DNA from: a bacterium
GTDB lineage: Bacteria > SZUA-79 > Acidulodesulfobacterales > Acidulodesulfobacteraceae
Assembly (NCBI GenBank): GCA_021784835.1
Contig: JAJYHI010000115.1
Location: 1 to 33,619, forward strand
Length of the DNA: 33,619 nt
Direction of reading: 5' to 3'
Shown here: in pieces, positions 1-8,129 of the stretch
How the letters are laid out: every line of letters starts with the position of its first letter
Position numbering within the stretch: position 1 is the stretch's first letter
The notes under the pieces: model-generated
Seen by the model: only the letters and a program-made list of their open reading frames with translations
What the model was told of the DNA's origin: nothing
The model's database searches: none
Program-made: the position numbers and the translations under genes

Positions 1-30
1 ACGACAGGGCTTTCGCAGGAATGACAAGGT
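1..30. repeat. Possible end of a dispersed REP-like repeat
   Basis: The first 30 bases contain CTTTCGCAGGAATGACA, whose reverse complement (TGTCATTCCTGCGAAAG) looks like the widespread bacterial intergenic repeat with core GTCATTCCCGCGAAAG. Only one arm is present because the window starts here, so this is recognition by resemblance. It lies directly upstream of the pilin gene. Confidence 0.35.
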
Positions 31-46
31 ATATTCTTAAATTTTT

Positions 47-565
47 ATGAAAATGATAATGAAGACTTTGAATAGTATTAAAAAAAATAGGGGCGGGTTT
101 ACACTTATAGAATTAGTGATGACGATATTGCTTATAGGCATCTTGTCCATAGGTTTGTATCAAGTAGTTATGTGGGGGATAAACGACTATATGACCAATG
201 AACAGTATCTCCATTCAAACAATTCGATGACGCAAGCAATGGCGACGATAAGGAGAAATTTGGAGAATGCGGCTATGCCGCCGACGCCGCCTCAAACATT
301 TTCCGTATCAGGCGTATGTCCATTTAATAAACCAACAGATGAGCCTTCACAAACTAATCCAATATGTGTTTTTAGTAGCGGCGGTGCTTGCATTAAGACC
401 GGAAGCGGCAATGAAGTTGCTTTTTACCAGAATATAACTGGAACTAATAATCAGCAGCTCGTCGTGTTCTGCGTGAATAATAATATACTATACGAGGAGA
501 TTGCAAATGGAATGGGGACGACATCGTATCCGATTGCGGATAATATTAGCGGCATTAGTTTTTAG
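47..565 (+). CDS. Type IV minor pilin-like protein, probably truncated by a frameshift
   Basis: The N-terminus is a prepilin leader: a short basic segment, then G|FTLIELVMTILL at about residues 17-29, with the +5 Glu and a roughly 20-residue hydrophobic helix that prepilin peptidase and the pilus machinery recognise. The body continues as a PilW/PulJ-like minor pilin up to 'PIADNISGISF', which in this family is normally followed by an aromatic residue and 40-80 more residues. Here TAG follows immediately, in a run of five T (559-563). The +1 frame after the run continues to 779 with a pilin-like tail (see the next entry). Such proteins prime pilus or pseudopilus assembly at the inner membrane. 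ATG codons at 47 and 59 are both possible starts and neither has a clear ribosome site. The PilB/GspE-type ATPase at 15210-17003 could serve the same machine. Confidence 0.75.
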   Translation: MKMIMKTLNSIKKNRGGFTLIELVMTILLIGILSIGLYQVVMWGINDYMTNEQYLHSNNSMTQAMATIRRNLENAAMPPTPPQTFSVSGVCPFNKPTDEPSQTNPICVFSSGGACIKTGSGNEVAFYQNITGTNNQQLVVFCVNNNILYEEIANGMGTTSYPIADNISGISF

Positions 566-779
566 CCTGGCGGTTTCTTTAAACGGTTGTTCCTCCGGAG
601 GAGGAAGCGGTGGAGGAGGAAGCAATCCGCCGCCCACGGCATCCGCTTGCAATAAAAACTTTACTGGCATATATAACTGCAACGTCAATATTACGATAAC
701 TACGCCGGCGCCTAACGAACCTTCGTATTCGTATTCGCAATCGGGCGGGGTTTCCGTAACCGTAGCAAATCCGCAGTAA
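507..779 (+). pseudogene. Pilin C-terminal part in shifted frame, or an overlapping small lipoprotein
   Basis: Two readings are possible. (1) If the T5 run at 559-563 had four T, the preceding pilin would read through as ISGISF-SLAVSLNGC and end at 779, giving about 243 residues. The last 35 residues (NVNITITT... then SYSYSQSGGVSVTV) look like the final strands of a minor pilin. (2) Read on its own from ATG 507, with AGGAGA seven bases upstream, the ORF encodes a 90-residue protein. It has an Arg-rich n-region, a hydrophobic stretch IILAALVFSLAVSL and a lipobox-like LNGC, then a Gly/Ser-rich linker. Reading 2 requires a 59-base overlap with the pilin gene. I favour the frameshift because the pilin otherwise lacks its C-terminal half, but the lipoprotein signal is good enough that it cannot be dismissed. 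Confidence 0.5.
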
Positions 780-782
780 AAT

Positions 783-890
783 TAAAGGGGACAGATTTAT
801 TCGCTTCGGCCGGCATAAAAGCTTCGCTTTTATAAACGCCCGCCTCCGCATCTTCACTCCGGACTGAGTTTGCCGGTTTAGCGAATAAAT
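783..890. repeat. Cruciform-forming intergenic repeat (MITE/REP-like)
   Basis: The unit starts with AAAGGGGACAGATTTATT. An outer inverted repeat ATTTATTCGCT (795-805) pairs with AGCGAATAAAT (880-890). An inner pair is CCGGCA (810-815) with TGCCGG (871-876). Within it is a perfect hairpin ATAAAAGC-TTC-GCTTTTAT (815-833). A shortened relative of the same unit lies at 13243-13302. It lies between the converging pilin and purU genes and may also act as a transcription barrier. Confidence 0.6.
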
Positions 891-923
891 AATCGTGCTA
901 TTGAAAAAGGCGTCGGCAGCTGT

Positions 924-1814
924 TTAAGCAAAAACAATGGTTTTGTTGCCGTATTGTATTATTCTGTCCTCGACGAAAAATTTTACCGCCCTTGCCAATA
1001 CCGTTCTTTCGATGATTTTTCCTTTCTTTTTAAGCTCTTCCGCGTCGTCTTCGTGGTTAATCCTTATGACGTCCTGTTCTATTATTGGTCCGTCGTCTAA
1101 TTTTTCATTAACGAAATGGGCGGTTGCCCCGATTATTTTTACGCCTTTTTCGTATGCCTGAAGATAAGGCTTGGCTCCCGGAAACGACGGCAGAAAAGAA
1201 TGATGAATGTTTATTATCTTTTTATTGAATAAATTAATAAAACCAGGCGATAAAATTCTCATATATTTTGCCAGTATAATAAAATCAATATCGTATTTTG
1301 CTATTTCGTTTAAAATAAATCGTTCCTGTTTAAGCCTAAGGCTATCGTCGTCATTATCTGAAACGGCAAAATTTGACGGAATATATATAAACGGCACATT
1401 ATAAAAATTTGCGACGGACGACAGGACTTTGTGATTTGACAATATGCAGCCGATATTCAAAAAAATATCGCCGGAACTCGTCTGCCACAATAACTCATAA
1501 AGGCAATGGTCTTCTTTTGAGACGAAAATTGCCGCATTTTTTTTAACGGAAGTATCGTTTAATTCATATTCAATGCCGAATATGCTCTTAAGTTCGTTTA
1601 ATTTTATTTTTATATTTGCAAGATTTTTTTCGGCAAAAATACTATCCAGTTCAAAGACGATTCTCATATAAAAATGGGGATTTGTAACAGATTTAGCTGA
1701 ATGCTGGTTTGATTCTACTATATTTCCGTCGTTTTCAAAAAGGACTTTTGAAACTGCGGCTACTATTCCTTTTTTATCAGGACAAGAAAAGATTAAAACT
1801 AATTTTCTATTCAT
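924..1814 (-). CDS. purU: Formyltetrahydrofolate deformylase
   Basis: PurU hydrolyses 10-formyl-THF to formate and THF in the cytoplasm, balancing the one-carbon pool and feeding formate to purine synthesis. The 296-residue length is normal. Residues 4-80 form the regulatory ACT domain ('LIFSCPDKKGIVAAVSKVL'). Residues 92-290 form the formyl-transferase fold with the family signatures 'AKYMRILSP' (182-190), 'NIHHSFLPSFPGAKPY' (202-217, His204/His205) and 'AHFVNEKLDDGPII' (232-245, catalytic-region Asp241). The ACT domain and the HHS motif distinguish it from purN. The start is the ATG before NRKLVLIFS, and there is only a weak purine-rich ribosome site. It lies 82 bases downstream of the potassium channel gene on the same strand. 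Confidence 0.95.
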   Translation of the reverse strand: MNRKLVLIFSCPDKKGIVAAVSKVLFENDGNIVESNQHSAKSVTNPHFYMRIVFELDSIFAEKNLANIKIKLNELKSIFGIEYELNDTSVKKNAAIFVSKEDHCLYELLWQTSSGDIFLNIGCILSNHKVLSSVANFYNVPFIYIPSNFAVSDNDDDSLRLKQERFILNEIAKYDIDFIILAKYMRILSPGFINLFNKKIINIHHSFLPSFPGAKPYLQAYEKGVKIIGATAHFVNEKLDDGPIIEQDVIRINHEDDAEELKKKGKIIERTVLARAVKFFVEDRIIQYGNKTIVFA

Positions 1815-1896
1815 AGTATTATTTTCTAAATTTTAAGATAAATAAAGAGTTTTGGTTACTTTTATCGAGTTGCTTCCGTCTGCATTGTTCCTGAAG

Positions 1897-2886
1897 TCAG
1901 CTTTTTTTGCCGATCAGCATAACTTTGTCGCCTGCCGCCGCTGCAAAAGTTTTTTCGGGATTTATTATAACCAGTTCATTTCTTTTTATTCCGACGGCAA
2001 TTTCGTCTTTATTTTCTTTAAAAAATTTTATAACTTCTAAAAATTCTTTATTTTCTAAATTTCCGGGTAAATTTTTTTCTATGAGACCTTCTTTAAAATT
2101 TTCGTCTAAAAGCTGGTTAAAAAATTTAGAAGCGCCTTTAAACTCTATGGATTTAACAAGAACCCTGCTTGAAAACGAACCGGAGGAAAATACCTCGTTG
2201 ATGCCTATTTCTTTAAAAGCCCTTTCAGTTTCTTTTTTAAAAATTAAAGCGATTATGTAAATATTTTTATATTGCGTCCTAACGTTTATGCCGGCTATTA
2301 AAGAGTTTGCATCGTCTTCGTCCGAAATAATGCACAGCTTGGCTTTATCGATGTGAGCTCTTGCAACCGTTTTTTCGTCCGTGATATCGCCTTTTATAAA
2401 TATTAATTTACCGGTGTTTTCCGGCGATTTTTCGATATTTGCCACAAGAGTGACGTTGTCTTTCGTTTCCAAAATATCTTTCAAAGAAGATTTTATTAAA
2501 CTGCTGTAACCTAGTATAACGATATGTTCCTTAAAAATATGGCTTTCCACGGTTCCAAATATCCTCCCTATTTTAAATTCAAACATAATAGAAGACACCG
2601 TCGCTAAAAAAAGACCTAAAATTCCTATTCCGGCAATCATTAAACCCATAGCGATAATTCTTCCGGCATCGTTTGTCGGCGTAACGTCGCCGTAACCTAC
2701 TGTGGTAGCGGTAGTAACCGCCCAGTAAAATGATTTAAAAAAAGATATTTTTTCGTAACGGCTGAATAAGTAAGAAAAAATTAAAAGTATAGCTATAAGA
2801 AAAACAAAAATTCTTATTAAATCGGATTTATGCTGATTCGTTAATATTTTTAACTTACGAAAAAAAATTAATATGACGTTAAACAT
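1897..2886 (-). CDS. MthK-like potassium channel with RCK (TrkA-N/TrkA-C) domains
   Basis: The protein is an inner-membrane potassium channel subunit of 329 residues, the size of MthK. It has a first membrane helix at about 24-42, a pore loop with selectivity filter 'TTVGYGD' (61-67), and a second helix at about 75-102. A cytoplasmic RCK/TrkA-N nucleotide-binding domain starts at 'HIVILGY' (121) and a TrkA-C-like domain covers roughly 240-329. The glycine-rich nucleotide loop is degenerate (GYSSLIKSS instead of GxGxxG), so the ligand may not be NAD; Ca2+ or another ligand is possible as in MthK. The tetramer would let K+ pass and set membrane potential or osmotic balance. It is divergent from glnD across a 248-base AT-rich spacer. 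Confidence 0.9.
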   Translation of the reverse strand: MFNVILIFFRKLKILTNQHKSDLIRIFVFLIAILLIFSYLFSRYEKISFFKSFYWAVTTATTVGYGDVTPTNDAGRIIAMGLMIAGIGILGLFLATVSSIMFEFKIGRIFGTVESHIFKEHIVILGYSSLIKSSLKDILETKDNVTLVANIEKSPENTGKLIFIKGDITDEKTVARAHIDKAKLCIISDEDDANSLIAGINVRTQYKNIYIIALIFKKETERAFKEIGINEVFSSGSFSSRVLVKSIEFKGASKFFNQLLDENFKEGLIEKNLPGNLENKEFLEVIKFFKENKDEIAVGIKRNELVIINPEKTFAAAAGDKVMLIGKKS

Positions 2887-3134
2887 TTCTATTTAGTTAT
2901 ATAAAATTTTTTGTTTTTTTTAAAGATATTATAGCATAAATAATTGTATAATTATTATACTATCGTCAACAGTATTATAGTCGTCAAAAATTACTTTTAA
3001 ATAATTTAGCTTTGCTTGTACAATGCGGTATTAGTTGTATTAAGCAAACAGAAATTAAATATATCGTTCCAAATGAATTTATCATTATTATAACAGATTA
3101 TTATATATTAGCGGAATAACGGAGATAAATCTTA
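2887..3134. other. Divergent intergenic region between potassium channel and glnD
   Basis: This very AT-rich spacer must hold the promoters of both flanking genes. I see no convincing -35/-10 pair and no clear sigma-54 site. The only defined element is GGAG at 3121-3124, a ribosome site ten bases before the glnD ATG. Confidence 0.6.
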
Positions 3135-5843
3135 ATGATTACGATGATTACGTCAACGGAATTAAAACAAAAAATAAGATCGAAATATGCGCTGTTAAAA
3201 GACGACCTTCTTAATTACGATTCGTTTCACACCGCCAAGGAAATTTCTTTCTTTTACGATTCCATAATCGTCGAAGCTTTTTCCCTTATTAAAGGAAGAG
3301 ACGGTTACTGTGTAGTGGCAGGGGGCAGTTACTCAAATTTAGAATTGTGCCCTTATTCGGACATAGATATAATGATTTTGACGGAAAACAGATTAAGCGG
3401 AGAGGATTCTGCAAGGGATCTGAAGGATTTTTTTTATTTATTCTGGGATGCGGGTGTAGATCTTGCGCAGAGCGTAATGACCTGCGCCGAAGCGGTAGAA
3501 CTTATGGGCAGTGATTTGAATACCTATACGTCTTTTATAAATGCAAGATATATTGCCGGCAACAAGTATTTATTTGATAAATTTAAATCCGATTTTAAAA
3601 AGATAGATGCGAAATTAATTTTTTTAAAAGAAATAATGAAGAGCTTAAGAAAAAGGCGGCTTATCAATGTTATGACCGACAACGACATTTTTCTTCTTGA
3701 ACCGGATGTTAAAGAGGCTATAGGAGGTTTGAGGGATTATTCTTATTGCGGATGGATATATTATCTTGGCGTTAAGGATATATTTCCTAATCCTGATGGA
3801 GGCGGAGAAATCCTTGAATATCAAAATAAATTTAAAAAGGCCGAAGAAACGGTAATTGCCGCGCTGAAAGCAAACAAAGCCGACACTTCTTTAAAAAAAG
3901 AGGATATAACGGATCTTTATGAAGGAAAAAAATTCATTTTAAAAACGCGCATTATGATGCATCTGCTTGCCGGAAAAAAAAATGACAGGCTTACTTTCGA
4001 CGTTCAGGAGAATATAGCCAATGCATTTTATTATAAAGACGGCAAATTTTTAAATAAAATAGAGTATTTTATGCATGACTATTATTTAAATGCGAAAAAC
4101 ATACATAATATTTCCAAATTAATTATAAATATTCTGATAGAACCGAAGATTTTAATAAGTAAATATAAGGAAAAAAAACAAAAAGAAATAATTTTAGAAA
4201 ATAATTTTTTTTTAAATAACAGTTTGATTGCGGTAAAAAACAAAGAACTATTTTTATCCGAATATAGGAATATTTTTAATTTATTAAATTTGTATCAAAC
4301 ATCCGGTTACAGATTAAATGCGGAATCCGTTAATTTATTAAGAATCAGCGGAAACAAATACGCCGCTAAAATTAAAAAAGGTAATTTTTCAAAAGATTTT
4401 TTTATAAATTTACTAAAGAATAAAAAAAGAGTATATCAAACGCTGCTGTTAATGCATGAAACTAAAATACTCGTCGCTTTAATTCCTGAGTTTGAAAAAA
4501 TAGATTCCCTCTCTACTAACGACGTTTATCATGTATATACGGTCGATGCACATTCTTTAAACGGTATATATTATCTTGAAAATATGGCAAATTTTAAAGT
4601 AAACAACGAACTTAAAGAAATCTTTGAGGATTTAAGCCCGGAAGATATGCTTATTTTAAATTTTTCTCTTCTTCTTCACGATATCGGCAAAGGATATTCC
4701 GCTCATCACGAGTCCATAGGCTCAAAAATAGCAGCTAAAATTGCAAAAAGAATAGGTTTTAATTCAAATATTTCCGATGCTATAGAATTTTTAATTTTAA
4801 ATCATTTCGTTCTTCCTCTTACTTCCGAAAGAAGGGATATCCATGATCCGTCAACTATTAAATACGTTGCCGGTATCGTTAAAGACGTAGAGCGCTTAAA
4901 ACTTCTTTTTATAGTCAGTATTTGCGATTCTATGGCCGTTTCTAAAACAAGGTTTAATTCATGGAGGAAGATGCTGTTAGTCGAACTTTACGAAAGAACC
5001 TTGTCGTATTTAAAAAATACCGAAGAATATTTTAAAGACGACGCCTATTATATAAATAAAGTATATGAATACGCCGAAACGTTAAGAGGTAAAAACGGAT
5101 ATAAATTTCTTGAAAATATTAAGGATTTAAAAGAATTTATTTCGGATTTTATTAATAAATTTTATTCCCCAGGCAAGTACTTGGCAAGAGAAAGCAAGGA
5201 AAATATTTTGCTGCACTTAAAGTTGTTTTCGAAAATAACCGAATCCCATAGATTTAATTTCGTCGCAAAAATGCATGAAACTGAAGATTATTATGAAATA
5301 GTAATTTGCGGAGAAGACAATAAAGCAATATTTTCGGATATTACGGGAGTTTTATCGTATTTTGATTTTAATATATTGAGTGCGGATATAAACACGAGAA
5401 AAGACGGTAAATTCGTAGATACTTTTTTTGTAAACCATATATACAAAAAAGTTGACGGAGATATCGACTGGCACAAACTGAGAAAGACTTTTTTTAACGT
5501 TTTCAACGGAACGGAAAAATTGGAGGAAAAGTTAAAAAATAAAAGAAAAAGCGAAAGTTTATATGCAAAGAGCGGCCCCAGAGTTATAACTTCCGTCGAA
5601 ATTTACAATAATATGAGCGATGAATTTACCGTAATAGAAATACAGGCTTTGGACAGGAAAGGACTTTTGCACGATATAGGAAAAATTTTTAATTCATTTA
5701 ACATCGATATTTTTGTTTCTAAAATTACGACGCAGGGAAATAAAGTATATGATACGTTTTACGTTAAAAATTATCAAGGCGGCAAAATAAGAAATTTGCT
5801 TTTAATGAAAAAAATACAACAAACCGTTAAAGATAAGCTTTAA
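3135..5843 (+). CDS. glnD: [Protein-PII] uridylyltransferase / uridylyl-removing enzyme
   Basis: GlnD senses glutamine and adds or removes UMP on Tyr51 of PII. The 902-residue protein has the full family layout. The nucleotidyltransferase domain has 'GGSYSN' (63-68) and 'SDIDI' (75-79, catalytic Asp76/Asp78). A helical GlnD linker follows. The HD hydrolase domain has 'LLHDIGKG' (His515/Asp516), and two C-terminal ACT domains (about 718-785 and 830-902) bind glutamine. All key residues are present, so both activities are expected. The start at 3135 has GGAG ten bases upstream; ATG 3144 is an alternative. Its substrate PII is encoded at 13337 with Tyr51 intact, and the ammonium channel is next to it. 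Confidence 0.97.
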   Translation: MITMITSTELKQKIRSKYALLKDDLLNYDSFHTAKEISFFYDSIIVEAFSLIKGRDGYCVVAGGSYSNLELCPYSDIDIMILTENRLSGEDSARDLKDFFYLFWDAGVDLAQSVMTCAEAVELMGSDLNTYTSFINARYIAGNKYLFDKFKSDFKKIDAKLIFLKEIMKSLRKRRLINVMTDNDIFLLEPDVKEAIGGLRDYSYCGWIYYLGVKDIFPNPDGGGEILEYQNKFKKAEETVIAALKANKADTSLKKEDITDLYEGKKFILKTRIMMHLLAGKKNDRLTFDVQENIANAFYYKDGKFLNKIEYFMHDYYLNAKNIHNISKLIINILIEPKILISKYKEKKQKEIILENNFFLNNSLIAVKNKELFLSEYRNIFNLLNLYQTSGYRLNAESVNLLRISGNKYAAKIKKGNFSKDFFINLLKNKKRVYQTLLLMHETKILVALIPEFEKIDSLSTNDVYHVYTVDAHSLNGIYYLENMANFKVNNELKEIFEDLSPEDMLILNFSLLLHDIGKGYSAHHESIGSKIAAKIAKRIGFNSNISDAIEFLILNHFVLPLTSERRDIHDPSTIKYVAGIVKDVERLKLLFIVSICDSMAVSKTRFNSWRKMLLVELYERTLSYLKNTEEYFKDDAYYINKVYEYAETLRGKNGYKFLENIKDLKEFISDFINKFYSPGKYLARESKENILLHLKLFSKITESHRFNFVAKMHETEDYYEIVICGEDNKAIFSDITGVLSYFDFNILSADINTRKDGKFVDTFFVNHIYKKVDGDIDWHKLRKTFFNVFNGTEKLEEKLKNKRKSESLYAKSGPRVITSVEIYNNMSDEFTVIEIQALDRKGLLHDIGKIFNSFNIDIFVSKITTQGNKVYDTFYVKNYQGGKIRNLLLMKKIQQTVKDKL

Positions 5844-5849
5844 AATAAC

Positions 5850-5879
5850 CGCCGTTTAATTTGACGCCGCTTAATTTGC
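5850..5879. repeat. 15-bp tandem duplication
   Basis: CGCCGTTTAATTTGA is followed directly by CGCCGCTTAATTTGC. These are two copies with two differences, just after the glnD stop codon. Confidence 0.7.
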
Positions 5880-5917
5880 TTGACTAAAAGTATTATGTTG
5901 TGATAAAAATATTAATT

Positions 5918-6181
5918 ATGATGGATACTCAACTAAAAACAAAAACATTTGCGGAAATTTATGAATCGCAGGGACATTATTTAGAAGCATTAAATATTTA
6001 TATAGACCTGCTAAAAGAAAATCCTTTTGACGAAGAATCTTTGAGCAACATAAGAAGACTTCAAAACTTAATTAAAACAGAAAAAGAAAACAATAATAAA
6101 AAAAGTCAAAAAGCAATATCTGTTTTAGAAAATTTTCTGCAGAAAACTTATGCCTACAAAAAAGGTTCCTCCCTGCTCTGA
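5918..6181 (+). CDS. Small TPR-like hypothetical protein
   Basis: The product has 87 residues from the ATG at 5918; the ORF also opens at GTG 5900. Residues about 9-45 (TFAEIYESQGHYLEALNIY and following) match one tetratricopeptide-like helix pair, with the Gly-x-Tyr-x-x-Ala-Leu spacing and a proline at the end of helix B (NPFD). A Lys/Asn-rich helix and a short basic tail follow. There is no signal peptide or membrane segment, so it is probably cytoplasmic. Short proteins of this kind with 'FAEIYExQGHxxxAL' occur in deltaproteobacteria, but I know of no assigned function. No good ribosome site is visible. It sits between glnD and the peptidase in the same direction. Confidence 0.65.
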   Translation: MMDTQLKTKTFAEIYESQGHYLEALNIYIDLLKENPFDEESLSNIRRLQNLIKTEKENNNKKSQKAISVLENFLQKTYAYKKGSSLL

Positions 6182-6235
6182 GTAAATATAACAATAAATA
6201 AAGTAAATAAATAGAATATAAAATAATCATAAGCC

Positions 6236-7342
6236 ATGCTTAATTTGCCGGAACTTGCTTCAAATATAGCAGAAAAAAAAGCGTCGGGAATTTTAATTAA
6301 AAAGCCGGCAAATATCTTTTTTATCTCTAATTTTTCGGGAAGCGGATATCTGTATTTTTCGGTTTCCGGAGAAATTATTCTTTATACCGATGCAAGATAT
6401 TCCGAAAGAGCCTCCAGAGAATGTTTTAAAAATGTTAATATAATCGAAATAAAAGAAATATTCAAGGATATAGCCTCCGACATATCTTCAAGAGCCGGTT
6501 TAAGCGGTTTTTCTTCTATACTGTTTGAATCGGATTATATTACTTACGATGAATACATATCGTTTGCAAAAGAATTGGGAAATAAATTTAATTTTATTCC
6601 CGCAGGCGGCTTTTTATCGAAAATCAGATCCGTAAAAGATAAAAAAGAATTAGACTATATAATGCAGGCAGTTTCCGTATCGGAAAAAGCCGTTATCGAC
6701 ATGCTTAAGAAAATTGTTTACCATAATGAATCAGACGGTATTTCCGAGAAAAAAGCTTCTTTAATTTATAAAAAAAATCTTTTAGATTTTTATTCTGCGG
6801 AATCATTTGAAACGATAGTGCTCTCCGGCAGAAATTCAAGTATTCCGCACGGCTTGCCTTCAGCGGATAAAATTATTTCAAAGCGCGGAGTTTTATTATG
6901 CGACTTTGGAGCAGAGATTAACGGATATAAGAGCGATGAGACGTTTACGGTTTATCTTGGAAAACCGGACAAGAAATTTTTAGACGTTTACGACACGGTT
7001 TATACGGCGCAGCAGAAGGCTATTTCAAAAATAAAACCGGGCGTAAAATTTAGCAGTTTAGATAAAACGGCGCGCGATTATATAGAAAAACGAGGTTACG
7101 GAAAATATTTTACTCATTCTTTGGGGCACGGCGTAGGATTAGACATACACGAATATCCGTACGTCGGCAAAAAAAATTTAGATACGGTTAAGGAAGGAAT
7201 GGTGTTTACCGTGGAGCCCGGCGTTTATTTAGAGGGTGAATTCGGCATAAGGATTGAAGATATGTGTTATGTAGAACGCGAAGGAGCAAGGATTATAACC
7301 GGAATTAAAAAAAATCGGCATAGTATAGAAAGTTTGCTATAG
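6236..7342 (+). CDS. pepP: M24 family metallopeptidase, Xaa-Pro aminopeptidase type
   Basis: The protein is a two-domain pita-bread metallopeptidase of 368 residues that removes N-terminal residues preceding proline. An N-terminal creatinase-like domain occupies about 1-125. The catalytic domain carries all five metal ligands: Asp223 and Asp234 in 'DFGAEINGYKSDET', His298 in 'LGHGVGLDIHE', Glu327 in 'VEPGVY' and Glu341 in 'GIRIED'. The family usually reads 'SDITRT' after Asp234; here it is 'SDETFT', a mild change outside the ligands. The gene order peptidase-efp-accB-accC seen here is common in Firmicutes and deltaproteobacteria. A pepQ-type dipeptidase is the alternative name, since the sequence alone does not separate the two. 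Confidence 0.88.
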   Translation: MLNLPELASNIAEKKASGILIKKPANIFFISNFSGSGYLYFSVSGEIILYTDARYSERASRECFKNVNIIEIKEIFKDIASDISSRAGLSGFSSILFESDYITYDEYISFAKELGNKFNFIPAGGFLSKIRSVKDKKELDYIMQAVSVSEKAVIDMLKKIVYHNESDGISEKKASLIYKKNLLDFYSAESFETIVLSGRNSSIPHGLPSADKIISKRGVLLCDFGAEINGYKSDETFTVYLGKPDKKFLDVYDTVYTAQQKAISKIKPGVKFSSLDKTARDYIEKRGYGKYFTHSLGHGVGLDIHEYPYVGKKNLDTVKEGMVFTVEPGVYLEGEFGIRIEDMCYVEREGARIITGIKKNRHSIESLL

Positions 7343-7438
7343 ATTTAAAATGCAGTTTTAAATTTAATAGTTGATTTTTATTCCGCTTTGTTTTAAATTA
7401 ATTAATGCGTTGAAAATAAAAATAATATGCAAAAATAA

Positions 7439-7455
7439 ATACTAAATATTAGTAT
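7439..7455. promoter_or_regulatory. Inverted repeat upstream of efp
   Basis: ATACTAA-ATA-TTAGTAT is a perfect 7-bp inverted repeat lying 41 bases before the efp start, in the place where an operator would lie. It is entirely AT-rich apart from one G and one C, so it could also be chance in this composition. Confidence 0.25.
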
Positions 7456-7495
7456 ATTAAAATTAAAATATTACATATAACGGAGGTTTTGCTAA

Positions 7496-8065
7496 GTGTA
7501 TTCTACTACGGATTTTAAAAAAGGGCTTAAGATAGAAATGGATAAGGAGCCGTATGAAATAATCGACTTTCAGCATGTGAAGCCCGGCAAAGGCGGAGCG
7601 TTCGTCAGGACAAAGCTGAAGAGCCTTATTTCGGGAAAAGTAATCGACAGAACTTTAAGGGCGGGAGAAAAAGTTGAAACGCCAAATATAGAAGAAAAAA
7701 ATATGCAGTATCTCTACAACGAGGGTAGCGATTTTATTTTTATGGACAACGAAACGTATGATCAGGTTCATATAGACAAAGAAGCCTGCGCCGAAAGCGC
7801 CGGTTTTTTGCTTGAAAATATAAACGTTAAAGTGCTCTATTATAACGGCAAACCAATAAATATAGAAACGCCCAATTTTATAGACGTTAAAATAACTCAA
7901 ACAGAACCTGGTCTTAGAGGCGACACCGTTTCGGGCGCTACCAAACCCGCGACTTTAGAAACAGGATTAGTTATAAGCGTGCCTTTATTTTTAAACGAAG
8001 GCGATTTAATAAAAGTCGATACCAGGACTAGGTCTTATATAGAAAGAATAAGTGCCAAACAGTAA
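7496..8065 (+). CDS. efp: Elongation factor P
   Basis: EF-P binds stalled ribosomes between the P and E sites and promotes peptide bonds at polyproline stretches. The 189-residue length is standard. The KOW-like N-domain carries the modification loop 'HVKPGKGGAF' with Lys32, the residue that receives beta-lysine where the EpmA/EpmB pathway exists; I see neither gene in this window. The C-domain holds the signature 'TEPGLRGDTVSGATKPATLE' (from about residue 138). The start is GTG 7496: CGGAGG at 7481-7486 sits nine bases upstream and no ATG precedes the conserved N-terminus. It is followed 64 bases later by accB. Confidence 0.98.
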   Translation: MYSTTDFKKGLKIEMDKEPYEIIDFQHVKPGKGGAFVRTKLKSLISGKVIDRTLRAGEKVETPNIEEKNMQYLYNEGSDFIFMDNETYDQVHIDKEACAESAGFLLENINVKVLYYNGKPINIETPNFIDVKITQTEPGLRGDTVSGATKPATLETGLVISVPLFLNEGDLIKVDTRTRSYIERISAKQ

Positions 8066-8129
8066 AATATCGGTTACCCGATTGTAATTCTATGAAAATA
8101 TATCGTCTTGCCGGGTTAAAGGAGAAAAT

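Noticed and set aside
579..857. 92-residue minus-strand ORF over the pilin end and repeat
   Set aside because: Arg-rich, low-complexity antisense of the Gly-rich linker and cruciform repeat, with no ribosome site or family match.
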